Assembly (NCBI GenBank): GCA_017642935.1
Contig: JAEPOK010000002.1
Span: 434,001 to 498,000 of the forward strand
DNA length: 64,000 nucleotides
Origin: Hyphomicrobiales bacterium
GTDB taxonomy: Bacteria > Pseudomonadota > Alphaproteobacteria > Rhizobiales > MH13
Direction of reading: 5' to 3'
In this document: positions 1-8,433 of the stretch, in pieces
How the letters are laid out: each line of letters begins with the position of its first letter
Position numbering within the stretch: position 1 is the stretch's first letter
The notes under the pieces: model-generated
The model's database searches: none
Told to the model about the DNA's origin: nothing
Seen by the model: only the letters and a program-made list of their open reading frames with translations
Position numbers and translations under genes: made by a program

Positions 1-171
1 TTGGCACCGGCGCAAGCGGAAGAAACGACCCAGGCGAGCGTCGATGACGCCCTTCGTGCTGCGCTGAAGACCGAACGTGTGAAAGATGCCGCGGGTTTGG
101 TCGCCGAGGCCTATGGCTTGCCGCGCCGCGAACTGTACCAACGCGCGCTTGAGCTTTCCAAAGATGGCTGA
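1..171 (+). CDS. rsmI: 16S rRNA 2'-O-ribose C1402 methyltransferase, C-terminal fragment
   Basis: Only the last 56 codons are in the window; the gene begins upstream of base 1. The translated tail ends in RRELYQRALELSKDG, which is the characteristic end of RsmI, the SAM-dependent enzyme that methylates the ribose of C1402 in the ribosomal decoding centre. Its TGA at 169-171 lies inside the first codons of the next gene, so the two overlap by 8 bases. An rsmI-yraN pair is common in proteobacteria and supports the call. The SAM-binding domain is outside the window and cannot be examined. Confidence 0.8.
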   Translation: MAPAQAEETTQASVDDALRAALKTERVKDAAGLVAEAYGLPRRELYQRALELSKDG

Positions 172-550
172 TCGCCAAAAAGCCTACCGAACCGGTCTTC
201 AGGCTGAGGAGATCGCCGCACGTTTCCTGCGATCGCTTGGGTTGGAGGAGATCGATCGGCGCGCGCGGATGGCTGGCGGTGAGATCGATCTCGTCGTTGA
301 GGATGCTGAAACGCTTGTCTTTGTCGAAGTGAAAGCGCGCGCACGCCTTTCCGACGGGGTCGAGGCGGTCAGCGCCCGCCAGCAGAGCCGCATCCGCGCG
401 GGGTTACGTGCTTGGCTCGCGGCACACGATGAAGACGGCGCACGAATGGCCAGCCAAAACGTGCGCTGCGATGTGGTCGTGGTTGCGCCTGGACACGATC
501 CGCTCCATATCCCAAACGCCTTTTCCGCCGCCGAGGATGGCGGCTTCTAG
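164..550 (+). CDS. YraN family (UPF0102) nuclease-fold protein
   Basis: A 128-residue protein. I chose ATG 164 (MADRQKAYRTG) over an upstream start at 86 because family members begin just before the conserved G..AE..A..FL segment, and because the 8-base overlap with rsmI fits a coupled pair. The core shows GGEIDLVVED followed by LVFVEVKAR, the D/E-x-K pattern of the restriction-endonuclease-like fold (a Holliday-junction-resolvase-like domain). The biological role of UPF0102 proteins is not established. It sits between rsmI and gshB, a usual alphaproteobacterial arrangement. Confidence 0.85.
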   Translation: MADRQKAYRTGLQAEEIAARFLRSLGLEEIDRRARMAGGEIDLVVEDAETLVFVEVKARARLSDGVEAVSARQQSRIRAGLRAWLAAHDEDGARMASQNVRCDVVVVAPGHDPLHIPNAFSAAEDGGF

Positions 551-565
551 CTTCGGAAGACCCCA

Positions 566-1519
566 ATGACGTTCAGCGCCAAACCCTTGCGCGTCGCAGT
601 CCAAATGGACCCAATTCAGTCGATCAACATCAAGGGCGATTCCACCTTTGCCATGATGCTGGAAGCGCAGGCGCGCAGCATGGCGCTGTTCGTCTACACG
701 CCGCAAACCATGGCGTTGGAAAGCGGACACGTCACGGCGCTGGTGCAAAACGCGTCGGTCCGTGACGTCGAAGGCGATCATGTGACGCTCGGCGACTTAT
801 CCCGCCAGGACCTTGGCACGTTCGATGTCATCCTGCTGCGCCAAGACCCGCCATTTGACATGGCTTACATCACCTCGACCCACATGTTGGAGCAGATCGA
901 AGGGCCTTTGGTCGTCAATGATCCCAGGGGCGTGCGCGATGCGCCCGAAAAGCTGCTGGTTATGCGGTTTCCGGAATTGATGGCGCCAACGCTGATCAGC
1001 CAGGACCGAGATGCGATCGCCGCGTTCCGCGATGAGCACAAGGACATTGTCCTGAAGCCGCTTTACGGCAATGGCGGCAAGGGCGTGATGCGGTTGCGGG
1101 AGGATGATCAGAACTTCGGCTCTTTGATCGGGCTTTTCCGCGATCTTTTCCCCGAGCCTTGGGTGGCGCAGGCTTTTCTGCCTGACATCGAAAAGGGCGA
1201 TAAGCGCATCTTGCTCATCGAAGGCGAGCCTTTTGGCGTGATCAACCGGGTCCCGTCCGAAGGGGATTTGCGCTCTAACATGGTTGTTGGCGGACGGGCC
1301 GAGGCCATCGCGCTTTCGGACCGGGATCGCGAGATCTGTGCCGCCATCGGACCGACACTGCGCGAAATGGGCCTATTGTTCGCCGGAATCGACGTCATTG
1401 GGCCCTACATCACCGAAATCAACGTCACCTCACCCACCGGAATTCGAGCCCTTGAGCGGCTCGGCGGCGGCAACGCAGCAGCGGCGATGTGGGACGCAAT
1501 TGAGACCAAGTTGAGCTAA
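566..1519 (+). CDS. gshB: Glutathione synthetase
   Basis: 317 residues, the usual length for prokaryotic GshB. It joins glycine to gamma-glutamylcysteine with ATP in the cytoplasm, the second step of glutathione synthesis. The N-terminus ([28 protein letters not shown]) matches the GshB N-terminal domain. The C-terminal ATP-grasp domain carries the glycine-rich [11 protein letters not shown] segment (about residue 160) and the metal-binding INVTSPTG near residue 290. It follows yraN by 15 bases and is probably cotranscribed with it. The partner gshA is not in the window. Confidence 0.95.
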   Translation: MTFSAKPLRVAVQMDPIQSINIKGDSTFAMMLEAQARSMALFVYTPQTMALESGHVTALVQNASVRDVEGDHVTLGDLSRQDLGTFDVILLRQDPPFDMAYITSTHMLEQIEGPLVVNDPRGVRDAPEKLLVMRFPELMAPTLISQDRDAIAAFRDEHKDIVLKPLYGNGGKGVMRLREDDQNFGSLIGLFRDLFPEPWVAQAFLPDIEKGDKRILLIEGEPFGVINRVPSEGDLRSNMVVGGRAEAIALSDRDREICAAIGPTLREMGLLFAGIDVIGPYITEINVTSPTGIRALERLGGGNAAAAMWDAIETKLS

Positions 1520-1537
1520 CCACGTGCAGGCAAGTGG

Positions 1538-1894
1538 ATGACCACGCCACCGGATCTCCCTCAGCATTCAACGCCGAAGCCGAAGGCCAAGCGGTCCCTA
1601 GGACTCGTTGTGCTTGGTTGGCTTCTGCTTCCCTTCCGCCTCATCGGCTACCTTGCTCTTTTGATCGTGGTCGTTGGATTCACAGCGACGTTCGGATTGC
1701 CGGCGCTTGACCTCTGCCAATCGAACGGGCCGGGCATCGCCTGCGAGAGCGAACGCCTTCAACCCATCGCCGATTTCGGTCTGAGCGTCGTCTATGTGAG
1801 TGTCTTTACCGGAATCCCATTGATCATCGCTTTTGTTGGCTTGATATTCTTGGGACTGGACGTCGGACGCTGGTTACATAGACGGCTTAACTAA
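1538..1894 (+). CDS. Small two-helix membrane protein of unknown function
   Basis: 118 residues, 18 bases after gshB on the same strand. A basic, proline-rich N-terminus (KPKAKR) precedes a hydrophobic stretch at about residues 22-52, then a polar loop containing two cysteines (LDLCQSNGPGIACESE), then a second hydrophobic stretch at about residues 84-110 and a basic tail (RWLHRRLN). This predicts two membrane helices with the cysteine-bearing loop probably periplasmic. I do not recognise a family. The paired cysteines could form a disulfide, but that is inference. Confidence 0.6.
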   Translation: MTTPPDLPQHSTPKPKAKRSLGLVVLGWLLLPFRLIGYLALLIVVVGFTATFGLPALDLCQSNGPGIACESERLQPIADFGLSVVYVSVFTGIPLIIAFVGLIFLGLDVGRWLHRRLN

Positions 1895-1966
1895 ATGTTC
1901 TTTTTTTGTTCTAGCATTTAATCTGAAAATATGCTTGCCTCTCCTTGACGGAAGAGAGGGCGTAGC
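1895..1966 (+). promoter_or_regulatory. AT-rich leader of comM with a small hairpin
   Basis: The 72 bases before comM are noticeably AT-rich at their 5' end (runs of T at 1901-1907), unlike the flanking genes. They also contain an inverted repeat, CCTCTC (1938-1943) and GAGAGG (1954-1959), with a 10-base loop. The right arm overlaps the position expected for the ribosome-binding site (GAAGAGAGG, 9 bases before ATG 1967), so the hairpin could mask it. This is a by-eye inference; no T-run follows, so it does not look like a terminator. Confidence 0.3.
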
Positions 1967-3526
1967 ATGGTTTCGCGTGTCACGACGGTGGCCTTTCAAG
2001 GCGTGGATGCGCGGCCCGTGGACGTGCAGGTTCACATCACGCCGGGTCTTGTCGGCTTCTCGATTGTCGGGTTGCCCGACAAAGCGGTCGCTGAGAGCCG
2101 CGAGCGCGTGCGTTCGGCGCTCGTAGCCTCCGGCATGGCGATGCCGGCCAAACGCATCACCGTGAACCTTGCCCCCGCCGATCTGCCCAAGGAAGGCAGC
2201 CATTTTGATTTGCCAATTGCGCTTGGGGTGATGGCGGCAATGGGCGCCGTCAGCGGCGATAGTGTTGCCGGGCACGTGGTCCTCGGCGAATTGTCGCTGG
2301 ATGGCCAACTTGCCGCCGTGTCCGGTGTTCTGCCGGCGGCCATGATGGCGGTTGAGCGAGATGAGGGGATGATCTGTCCCAAGGCCTGCGGCCCGGAGGC
2401 AGCCTGGGCAGGCGAAGCTCTGTCGGTTCTTGCGCCAGGTTCGCTCTTGGAGCTGACGAACCATTTCGCCGGTCGGCAAATGCTCTCCCAACCACGTCCT
2501 GGCGTGGAGCTTGAACAAGGTCCGGGCCTGCCCGATCTTGTTGATGTGCGCGGTCAGGAAAGCGCCAAGCGGGCGTTGGAGATCGCGGCTGCAGGCGGTC
2601 ACAATCTGCTGATGGTCGGCCCACCGGGATCAGGCAAGTCGATGCTGGCGGCCCGTCTGCCCTCGCTTTTCCCTCCTCTCAGCCCACGCGAGATGCTCGA
2701 CCTATCGGTAGTCTGCTCGCTGGCCGGAGAGTTGGAAGCCGGGGCCTTATCCGACAAGCGCCCGTTCCGCGCGCCGCATCACTCAGCATCCATGGCCGCG
2801 CTGGTCGGCGGCGGCATGCGGGCGCGGCCGGGCGAAATATCCTTGGCGCACAATGGCGTTCTGTTTCTGGATGAATTGCCCGAGTTCTCACCGCAGGTTC
2901 TCGACAGCTTACGCCAACCTTTGGAAACCGGACAATGCCACATCGCCCGCGCCAATCATCACGTGACCTATCCGGCAGCGTTTCAGATGATCGCGGCGAT
3001 GAACCCCTGCCGCTGCGGTCATGCCGGCGAACCCGGCCACGCCTGTCGTCGAGGCCCGCGCTGCGCCGCCGATTATCAAGGCCGCGTGTCCGGCCCACTG
3101 ATGGACCGGATTGATCTGCGCATCGATGTTCCGGCGGTCACCGCGCGTGATCTCTCCAACACCGCACCGCGTGAGACCAGCGCCATCGTCGCCAAGCGCG
3201 TCGCTGCGGCCCGCGCCCGCCAGTGGGCTCGTTACGAAGGCACTAATGGTGCATCGGGTGGTCGCGCGGCATTGCAACCAGCAGCCTTGAATGCCCGTAC
3301 CGAGCAGAGCGCGATTGAGAAACATGTGGCGCTCGACCGAGGGGCGCTGGATCTTCTGTCGCAGGCGGCAGACACTGCGAATTTATCTGCCCGCGGATAC
3401 TACCGGGTGCTACGTGTAGCGCGGACCGTCGCCGATTTAGCGGCGTCGGACAGTGTCGAGCGGGCGCATCTTGCTGAAGCGCTGACCTATCGCGGCATGG
3501 ATGCAGCAACCTTGCTGGCAGCTTGA
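1967..3526 (+). CDS. comM: YifB/ComM family Mg-chelatase-like AAA+ ATPase
   Basis: 519 residues, typical for ComM. The N-terminal domain (FQGVDARPVDVQVHI...VGLPDKAVAESRERVRSAL) is the ChlI-like Lon-protease-fold domain. The AAA+ module follows, with Walker A GPPGSGKS at residues 218-225 and Walker B LFLDE with Asp302. A cysteine cluster (NPCRCG...C...C) lies near residues 347-366 and is typical of the family. In naturally transformable bacteria ComM is a hexameric helicase that promotes branch migration during DNA uptake; competence has not been shown for most rhizobia, so its role here is open. ATG 1967 is preceded by GAAGAGAGG. Confidence 0.93.
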   Translation: MVSRVTTVAFQGVDARPVDVQVHITPGLVGFSIVGLPDKAVAESRERVRSALVASGMAMPAKRITVNLAPADLPKEGSHFDLPIALGVMAAMGAVSGDSVAGHVVLGELSLDGQLAAVSGVLPAAMMAVERDEGMICPKACGPEAAWAGEALSVLAPGSLLELTNHFAGRQMLSQPRPGVELEQGPGLPDLVDVRGQESAKRALEIAAAGGHNLLMVGPPGSGKSMLAARLPSLFPPLSPREMLDLSVVCSLAGELEAGALSDKRPFRAPHHSASMAALVGGGMRARPGEISLAHNGVLFLDELPEFSPQVLDSLRQPLETGQCHIARANHHVTYPAAFQMIAAMNPCRCGHAGEPGHACRRGPRCAADYQGRVSGPLMDRIDLRIDVPAVTARDLSNTAPRETSAIVAKRVAAARARQWARYEGTNGASGGRAALQPAALNARTEQSAIEKHVALDRGALDLLSQAADTANLSARGYYRVLRVARTVADLAASDSVERAHLAEALTYRGMDAATLLAA

Positions 3527-3642
3527 TGGTCCCGCCGGGTTACTGATCTTCGGTTTCCGGGGCAGGGGTGCGGGACGACAAAAGTGTGCCGCAGTGCATT
3601 GGCGGTGAGCGCTTGTTAACGGCCAGCGGCTAAGATCGTCGC

Positions 3643-5349
3643 ATGGCAAACCCCAAGCGCTATCGACCAGTTGAATCGTCCACCACCCGGCAATCCTCAC
3701 GCCAGGCCGACGGCGTCCCGACCTCGCAAGCCACATCTTCGGCCACCCAACCGCACGAGAATGGCTCGGCGATGAAGCTCATCGGCGCTGTCAGCCATGA
3801 AATGCGCAATCCGCTGAACGGCATTTTGGGCATGGCCCACCTCCTCAATGAAACACAGCTTGACAGCGCGCAGCGCAACTATCTTGAGGGTATCGCGACC
3901 AGCGGCGAGGTGCTTTTGGCGCTGGTCAACGATCTGCTCGACCTGACGGCCCTGCAAAACGGCGCCATCGAGCCGAGCCCGACACCTACTGACCTTGGCC
4001 ATCTTGTCAATCAATGCATCGAACTTGCCGCGCCGCGTGCCCATGCCAAGGCGTTGGCCATTGGCAGCACGATCGATCCGGCCCTCAGCTCCTGGCAGGA
4101 TGATCCTTTTCTCGTAGGCATTGATGGTGGGCGGGTGCGCCAGGTGTTGACCAATCTGCTGTCCAACGCGATCAAATTCACCGAATCCGGCGGCGTCGGG
4201 CTGTCGCTGAAGGCGGTGTCTGCCAGTGAGTTGGGTGGCCTTGACGCCTATGCGCCGACAGCAACCCTAGCTGATCTCACGCATCTTGTTTTTGATGTGC
4301 GCGACACTGGCCACGGCATTGCGCCTGATGATCATATGCGTGTCTTTGAGCCCTTTGGACGCACCAAATCAGCCCAGATCGGTGCCATTGAGGGCACTGG
4401 CCTTGGGCTACCGCTTTCGCGCGGCCTGGCGCGCGCCATGGGCGGCGATCTGACGCTTCTGAAAAGCGCTCGTGGCGCAGGCACAACGATGCGGTTGACG
4501 CTGCCCCTTGCTGAACCTTTCACACCAGCAAGGCCCAAAAGTGCCCTCCGGCTAGCCGATCAGCGCGTGCTTTTGGTTGTGGAGCCCTCGATCGCCGGCT
4601 CGCCGGAATCCGACCTGTTGGCGGTGACCCTTGAAAGCCTCGGCGCCGACGTTCGCACCCTAAGCGCGGCTGATGCGCTCAACGGTGCACCCGAAAATGT
4701 CGACCATGTACTGGTCGATGCTGCGTTCGATCATGCGATGCTTTGGTCACGGCTTTGCTTGCCGCAGGTCGGCTTGCGTCCAGTGATCCTGCTACGCCCC
4801 GATGATCGGAATATGCTGCCAGACCTGCGTGATGCCGGTTTCTCCGGCTATCTCATTCGTCCGGTGCGGCAAGCCTCGCTGGTTGCCATGCTGACCCATC
4901 GCTTTGACGCCGATGGCGCAGAACACTTCTTGGCTGATCCGGCCGATATCCAGGTGCCAGACACGAGTTCAGCACGAAAGCGCATTCTGATCGGCGAGGA
5001 CAATCCGGTGAATGCGCGCCTTGCCAAGGCGGCGCTTGAGCGCGCTGGCCATGCCGTCACGCTTGTTGGCGATGGTGCTCGCGTCATCGCCCTTGCCGCC
5101 GAGCAGCACAAGGATACCGAACCTTTCGATCTGGTCTTGCTTGATCTGGCGATGCCGGTCCTTGATGGTTTCGCGGCGGCGCGCCAATTGCGTGAAGCTG
5201 GGTTCGCTGGCCGCGTGATTGCCTATTCCGGCAACACAGACCCGGAACTCCCCAACCAACTGAAAAAGGCCGGTTTTGACGGCTTTGCCCAGAAACCGTT
5301 GGCGCCAAGCGCGCTTCAAGCCCTGGTTTCCGGCGAACAGGCCAACTGA
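3643..5349 (+). CDS. Soluble hybrid histidine kinase with pseudo-receiver and receiver
   Basis: 568 residues with no membrane segment and no recognisable N-terminal sensor; the first 43 residues are polar and Ser/Thr/Gln-rich. The HisKA domain starts at once, with H-box SHEMRNPLNGILG (phospho-acceptor His52). The ATPase domain shows the N-box NLLSNAIKFTESGG (about 171-184), DTGHGI, and GTGLGLPLS. A degenerate receiver follows (about 305-425: LLVVEP at the acidic pocket, VDAAFD where the phospho-Asp should be). A complete receiver ends the protein (about 446-565, GEDN acidic pocket, Asp501 in LLDLAMP, Lys in QKP). The signal sensed is unknown. The gene lies directly upstream of olsB on the same strand, 274 bases away. 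Confidence 0.88.
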   Translation: MANPKRYRPVESSTTRQSSRQADGVPTSQATSSATQPHENGSAMKLIGAVSHEMRNPLNGILGMAHLLNETQLDSAQRNYLEGIATSGEVLLALVNDLLDLTALQNGAIEPSPTPTDLGHLVNQCIELAAPRAHAKALAIGSTIDPALSSWQDDPFLVGIDGGRVRQVLTNLLSNAIKFTESGGVGLSLKAVSASELGGLDAYAPTATLADLTHLVFDVRDTGHGIAPDDHMRVFEPFGRTKSAQIGAIEGTGLGLPLSRGLARAMGGDLTLLKSARGAGTTMRLTLPLAEPFTPARPKSALRLADQRVLLVVEPSIAGSPESDLLAVTLESLGADVRTLSAADALNGAPENVDHVLVDAAFDHAMLWSRLCLPQVGLRPVILLRPDDRNMLPDLRDAGFSGYLIRPVRQASLVAMLTHRFDADGAEHFLADPADIQVPDTSSARKRILIGEDNPVNARLAKAALERAGHAVTLVGDGARVIALAAEQHKDTEPFDLVLLDLAMPVLDGFAAARQLREAGFAGRVIAYSGNTDPELPNQLKKAGFDGFAQKPLAPSALQALVSGEQAN

Positions 5350-5509
5350 ACCCAGGGCCACCAACCCTTGCGGGGCGGCAGGCGGCATGCCATCTGCAAA
5401 CAGGCTGAGGCTTGAGAAAGAGCATGGCAGGCTGCGTAAAGGCGGCTAAGCATGATCGATGCAGGGCTCGACACAAATGGGCTGCGGTGGCTGCCCCCGC
5501 GTCGCAGGG

Positions 5510-5538
5510 TTGTCATGGAAGCGTCGCGATACTGTGAT
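5510..5538 (+). promoter_or_regulatory. Candidate PHO-box-like tandem repeats upstream of olsB
   Basis: Three heptamers start exactly 11 bases apart: TTGTCAT (5510), GCGTCGC (5521) and CTGTGAT (5532). The PhoB consensus half-site is CTGTCAT repeated with an 11-base period. The first and third match 6 of 7 positions, the middle one only 3 of 7. They lie about 86-114 bases before the olsB start. In Sinorhizobium ornithine lipid synthesis rises under phosphate limitation through PhoB, which makes the position meaningful. The weak middle site keeps confidence low. Confidence 0.35.
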
Positions 5539-5623
5539 CGATGCGACCTGATCGGATCGTCACATCCGACGCATGTGGCGGCCCATGAATGCGGTGCATG
5601 GTAGAGGGCGGAAAGAGGGTTGA

Positions 5624-6628
5624 ATGGCTGACCAGGACATGTCCGACAAACGCTTGGCTGATGCCGCCGGGCGACGCGCCGGTCGCCTGACCACCGTGCC
5701 CCATGCCGCCAGGCGGATGATGGCCACGGTTTTCCCGTTTGCGCGTGGTGGCACGGCAGCGCCGTTACCAGGCACGCCGCTTTATTTGCCGGACGCCGAC
5801 CAACCGGAATCTGGCGATACGCCGGTTCTCGGTGCGATTGGATCGCTGGAGGTGCGCCTGGCGTCCAGCAGGCAAGACATTCATCGCGCGCAGCGTCTGC
5901 GCTACCAGGTTTTCTATCAGGAAATGTCCGCTAAGCCCGGCCTCAAACACAGACTGCTTGGGCGCGACATCGACGGTTACGATGCGATTTGCGACCATCT
6001 TCTCGTGCTCGACCATGATGCGCCGCCTGATCCTCGAACTGGCGGGCCAGCGATTGTTGGGACTTATCGGCTGCTCAGCCAGGATGTCGCCGATGCCCAT
6101 GGCGGGTTCTACACCGCCGGTGAGTACCAGATCGGCACGTTGATCGCTGCGCGGCCTGATCTTCGCTTTTTGGAGCTTGGTCGGTCCTGCGTTCTGAAAC
6201 CCTACCGCACCAAACGCACCGTCGAGCTGCTCTGGCATGGCATTTGGAGCTATGTCGTGCAGCGCAAGATCGATGTGCTCTTTGGCTGCGCTAGCCTTGA
6301 CGGCACTGATCCGGAAGCGCTCGCTCTGCCCCTATCGTTTCTGCACCATTTTGCCGCTGCTGATCCCAGCTGGACCGTGCGCGCCGTGGATGCCCGCTAC
6401 GAACCGATGGATCGCCTCGCCAAAGAGGAGATCGACCAAAAGCAGGCGCTGCGATCGCTGCCGCCGCTTATCAAAGGCTATCTGCGCCTTGGCGGCATGA
6501 TCGGTGACGGCGCCGTTGTCGATCATCAATTCGGCACCACGGATGTCTTGATCCTGTTGCCGGTGGAAAAAATCTCCAAGCGCTACATTAGCTATTACGG
6601 CGCCGACGCTTCGCGCCGCGCCAACTGA
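5624..6628 (+). CDS. olsB: L-ornithine N(alpha)-acyltransferase (OlsB, lyso-ornithine lipid synthase)
   Basis: 334 residues. After a variable N-terminal 75 residues comes the OlsB/hemolysin-like GNAT domain: AQRLRYQVFYQEM, then DGYDAICDHLLVLD, the FLELGRSCVLKPYRTKRTVELLW segment, and a C-terminal half ending in LILLPVEKISKRYISYYG. OlsB transfers a 3-hydroxyacyl group from acyl carrier protein to the alpha-amino group of ornithine, giving lyso-ornithine lipid, a phosphorus-free membrane lipid precursor. The product would be O-acylated by an OlsA-type enzyme, and a candidate is encoded at 32547-33365. The N-terminus is longer than in many rhizobial OlsB proteins, so a later start is possible, but no better-placed ATG stands out. 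Confidence 0.85.
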   Translation: MADQDMSDKRLADAAGRRAGRLTTVPHAARRMMATVFPFARGGTAAPLPGTPLYLPDADQPESGDTPVLGAIGSLEVRLASSRQDIHRAQRLRYQVFYQEMSAKPGLKHRLLGRDIDGYDAICDHLLVLDHDAPPDPRTGGPAIVGTYRLLSQDVADAHGGFYTAGEYQIGTLIAARPDLRFLELGRSCVLKPYRTKRTVELLWHGIWSYVVQRKIDVLFGCASLDGTDPEALALPLSFLHHFAAADPSWTVRAVDARYEPMDRLAKEEIDQKQALRSLPPLIKGYLRLGGMIGDGAVVDHQFGTTDVLILLPVEKISKRYISYYGADASRRAN

Positions 6629-6642
6629 TCTCAAGCCCAGAT

Positions 6643-7527
6643 TCAGGACTCAGAATTGAGACCGTCGCGCGCTGCCTCACGTATGGCATTGGTAAGCGGT
6701 GATAGCGGCTTGGCCACCAAGCGGCTCACCTGCCAGTAAAGCGGTGTCGCAAACGGGCGCGGTGAAAGCGCCACCAAGCTTCCATCGGCGATTAAGCCAT
6801 CGACAAGCCGTTTCGGATTAAGCCCCCAGCCAAGGCCAAGCCGGGTGGCCTCGACGAAGCTTTGCGTGCTGGCGATCCGGTGCACCGGCAAGGCCACGCG
6901 CCTGCCGATCTCCCGTTCCACGAACTGCGCCTGGAGCTTGTCCTTGGCGTTGAAGGCAAGCGAGGGCGCGGTGCGCAACGCCTCCTCGGTCAAGCCGTTT
7001 GGAAAGTACGTTGCGGCAAAAGCCGGGCTCGCCGTGGCGATGTAGATCAGCGCACCGAGAGGGAAGACGTCACAACCTTGGACGGGTTCGGCGCGGCTGG
7101 AAATCGCGGCGGCCACCTGCCCCGTGCGCAGCCAGCCGGCGGCGTGGTCCTGGTCATCTATGACAATGTCAAAAAGCACATCCGGAATTCCTGTAAGGGC
7201 CGGCATGACCCATGTGGCGAGGCTATCGGCGTTAAGCGCAATGCGCACTGTCGGCCGTCCGACAGTCTCATTTTCATGACCAATCTCGCGCAGCGTCGCC
7301 TGTTCGATCAGTGCAACATCTTGCCCATGTCGCACCAACCGCGCCCCGATATCGGTGGCCACACAGGGCTGGCCCCGGACAACCACCGCGGCGCCCAGTT
7401 GATCCTCCAGCGCCTTGATGCGCTGCGAAACTGCCGATTGGGTGAGGCTCAACCGAGCCGCAGCGCCTTCAAACGAGCCGGCTTCAACAACGGCTTCCAA
7501 AGCTTTCAACTGCAAGCGCTCAAGCAT
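6643..7527 (-). CDS. argP: LysR-type regulator, ArgP/LysG type
   Basis: 294 residues on the minus strand. The N-terminal helix-turn-helix (LKALEAVVEAGSFEGAAARLSLTQSAVSQRIKALE) matches the ArgP/IciA/LysG group, in which SFExAA and SQRIKxLE are diagnostic. The rest is a LysR substrate-binding domain. ArgP/LysG proteins sense lysine, arginine or related basic amino acids and activate an adjacent exporter of the LysE/ArgO family. Here such an exporter is divergently encoded 68 bases away, which strongly supports the pair. The gene is convergent with olsB (15-base gap). Confidence 0.87.
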   Translation of the reverse strand: MLERLQLKALEAVVEAGSFEGAAARLSLTQSAVSQRIKALEDQLGAAVVVRGQPCVATDIGARLVRHGQDVALIEQATLREIGHENETVGRPTVRIALNADSLATWVMPALTGIPDVLFDIVIDDQDHAAGWLRTGQVAAAISSRAEPVQGCDVFPLGALIYIATASPAFAATYFPNGLTEEALRTAPSLAFNAKDKLQAQFVEREIGRRVALPVHRIASTQSFVEATRLGLGWGLNPKRLVDGLIADGSLVALSPRPFATPLYWQVSRLVAKPLSPLTNAIREAARDGLNSES

Positions 7528-7544
7528 TAGCTGTTCTTATTTTA

Positions 7545-7561
7545 ATTGAAATTCTTTCATT
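7545..7561. promoter_or_regulatory. Candidate ArgP/LysG operator in the argP-exporter divergent region
   Basis: The 68-base divergent spacer is AT-rich and holds an imperfect palindrome, ATTGAAA (7545-7551), TTC, TTTCATT (7555-7561), with 6 of 7 arm positions complementary. LysR-type regulators bind interrupted dyads of about this size between themselves and the gene they control. Placement 35 bases before the exporter start and 18 before the argP start is consistent. The call is by eye. Confidence 0.4.
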
Positions 7562-7595
7562 GGGCTAATGAGGCGGCAATCGCTAGTCAACCGGG

Positions 7596-8195
7596 ATGGT
7601 CATCGCGCTCATCGCCGGGTTTAGCCTCGGCAGCTCCCTCATCATTGCCATTGGTGCACAGAACGCTTTTGTTCTGCGCCAAGGCTTGCGGCACGAACAT
7701 GTGCTGCCGATCGTGCTCATTTGTTCGATCTCCGATGCGATTCTGATCGCCGCAGGCGTCGGCGGCTTTGCGGCTATGACGGCTCGTGCTCCGTGGCTTG
7801 CACCGGCGTTCACCTATGGCGGTGCGGCCTTCCTGCTTTGGTATGGCGGACGTAGTTTCTGGGCGGCGTTTAAGGGCGGTGAGGCGCTTCAACCTTCGAC
7901 TGACCGGCCGGTTTCGTTGCGCTCGGCGGTGCTCACCTGCCTTGCGCTGACCTGGCTCAACCCGCACGTCTATTTGGATACGCTTGTCGTTGTCGGCAGT
8001 GTCAGCGCGCAATACATCGACAAAGTTGCGTTTGCCATTGGCGTGACTGCATCGAGCTTCGTGTTCTTTTTTGCGCTCGGCTATGGCGCGCGCCTGCTCG
8101 CACCGGTGTTCGCCAACCCAAGAAGCTGGCAAGTGCTTGACGGTCTGGTTGGAACGGTGATGTGGGCCATCGCGTTGAAACTACTCCTGGCCTGA
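7596..8195 (+). CDS. LysE/ArgO family basic amino acid exporter
   Basis: 199 residues with about six hydrophobic segments, the size and topology of the LysE/ArgO family. The signature SLIIAIGAQNAFVLRQGL near the N-terminus and the TCLALTWLNPHVYLDTLVVVG block in the middle are the two conserved family motifs. Members export lysine, arginine or toxic analogues such as canavanine across the inner membrane. Divergent transcription from an ArgP/LysG-type regulator indicates regulation by intracellular basic amino acids. Whether lysine or arginine is the main substrate cannot be read from sequence. Confidence 0.9.
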   Translation: MVIALIAGFSLGSSLIIAIGAQNAFVLRQGLRHEHVLPIVLICSISDAILIAAGVGGFAAMTARAPWLAPAFTYGGAAFLLWYGGRSFWAAFKGGEALQPSTDRPVSLRSAVLTCLALTWLNPHVYLDTLVVVGSVSAQYIDKVAFAIGVTASSFVFFFALGYGARLLAPVFANPRSWQVLDGLVGTVMWAIALKLLLA

Positions 8196-8234
8196 CGCCG
8201 CTCCAGCCCCATGAAAATCGGTCACGTGCCGCGC

Positions 8235-8264
8235 CTTGCACCACCCCTAGGGCCTCCTTATATA
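8235..8264 (+). promoter_or_regulatory. RpoH (sigma-32)-like promoter of dnaK
   Basis: CTTGCA at 8235-8240 is followed, after 17 bases, by TTATATA at 8258-8264. Alphaproteobacterial heat-shock promoters have a CTTG-type -35 element and a CYTATNT-type -10 element at about this spacing. It lies roughly 170 bases before the dnaK start, leaving a long untranslated leader (about 8270-8433). A second, vegetative-like TATAAG at 8356-8361 lacks a convincing -35. No CIRCE element was seen. Confidence 0.55.
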
Positions 8265-8433
8265 CGCGTCGATCCTCAGGTCCGGGGCGACCGGCCTGCC
8301 AAAGAGATTTCACTTCCAACCCCCCAAGGGGATCGCAGCGCGGCTTCAGATTTGCTATAAGCCCGCGCTTCGCCGGAACGCCGATACGATTCGGGTCCGG
8401 GCGATCTGCCGATAACTGTATGAGGTATCGTCC

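Noticed and set aside
6629-6661. TCTCAA/TTGAGA inverted repeat between olsB and argP as a bidirectional terminator
   Set aside because: The 21-base loop is large, the stem is weak and no T-run follows.
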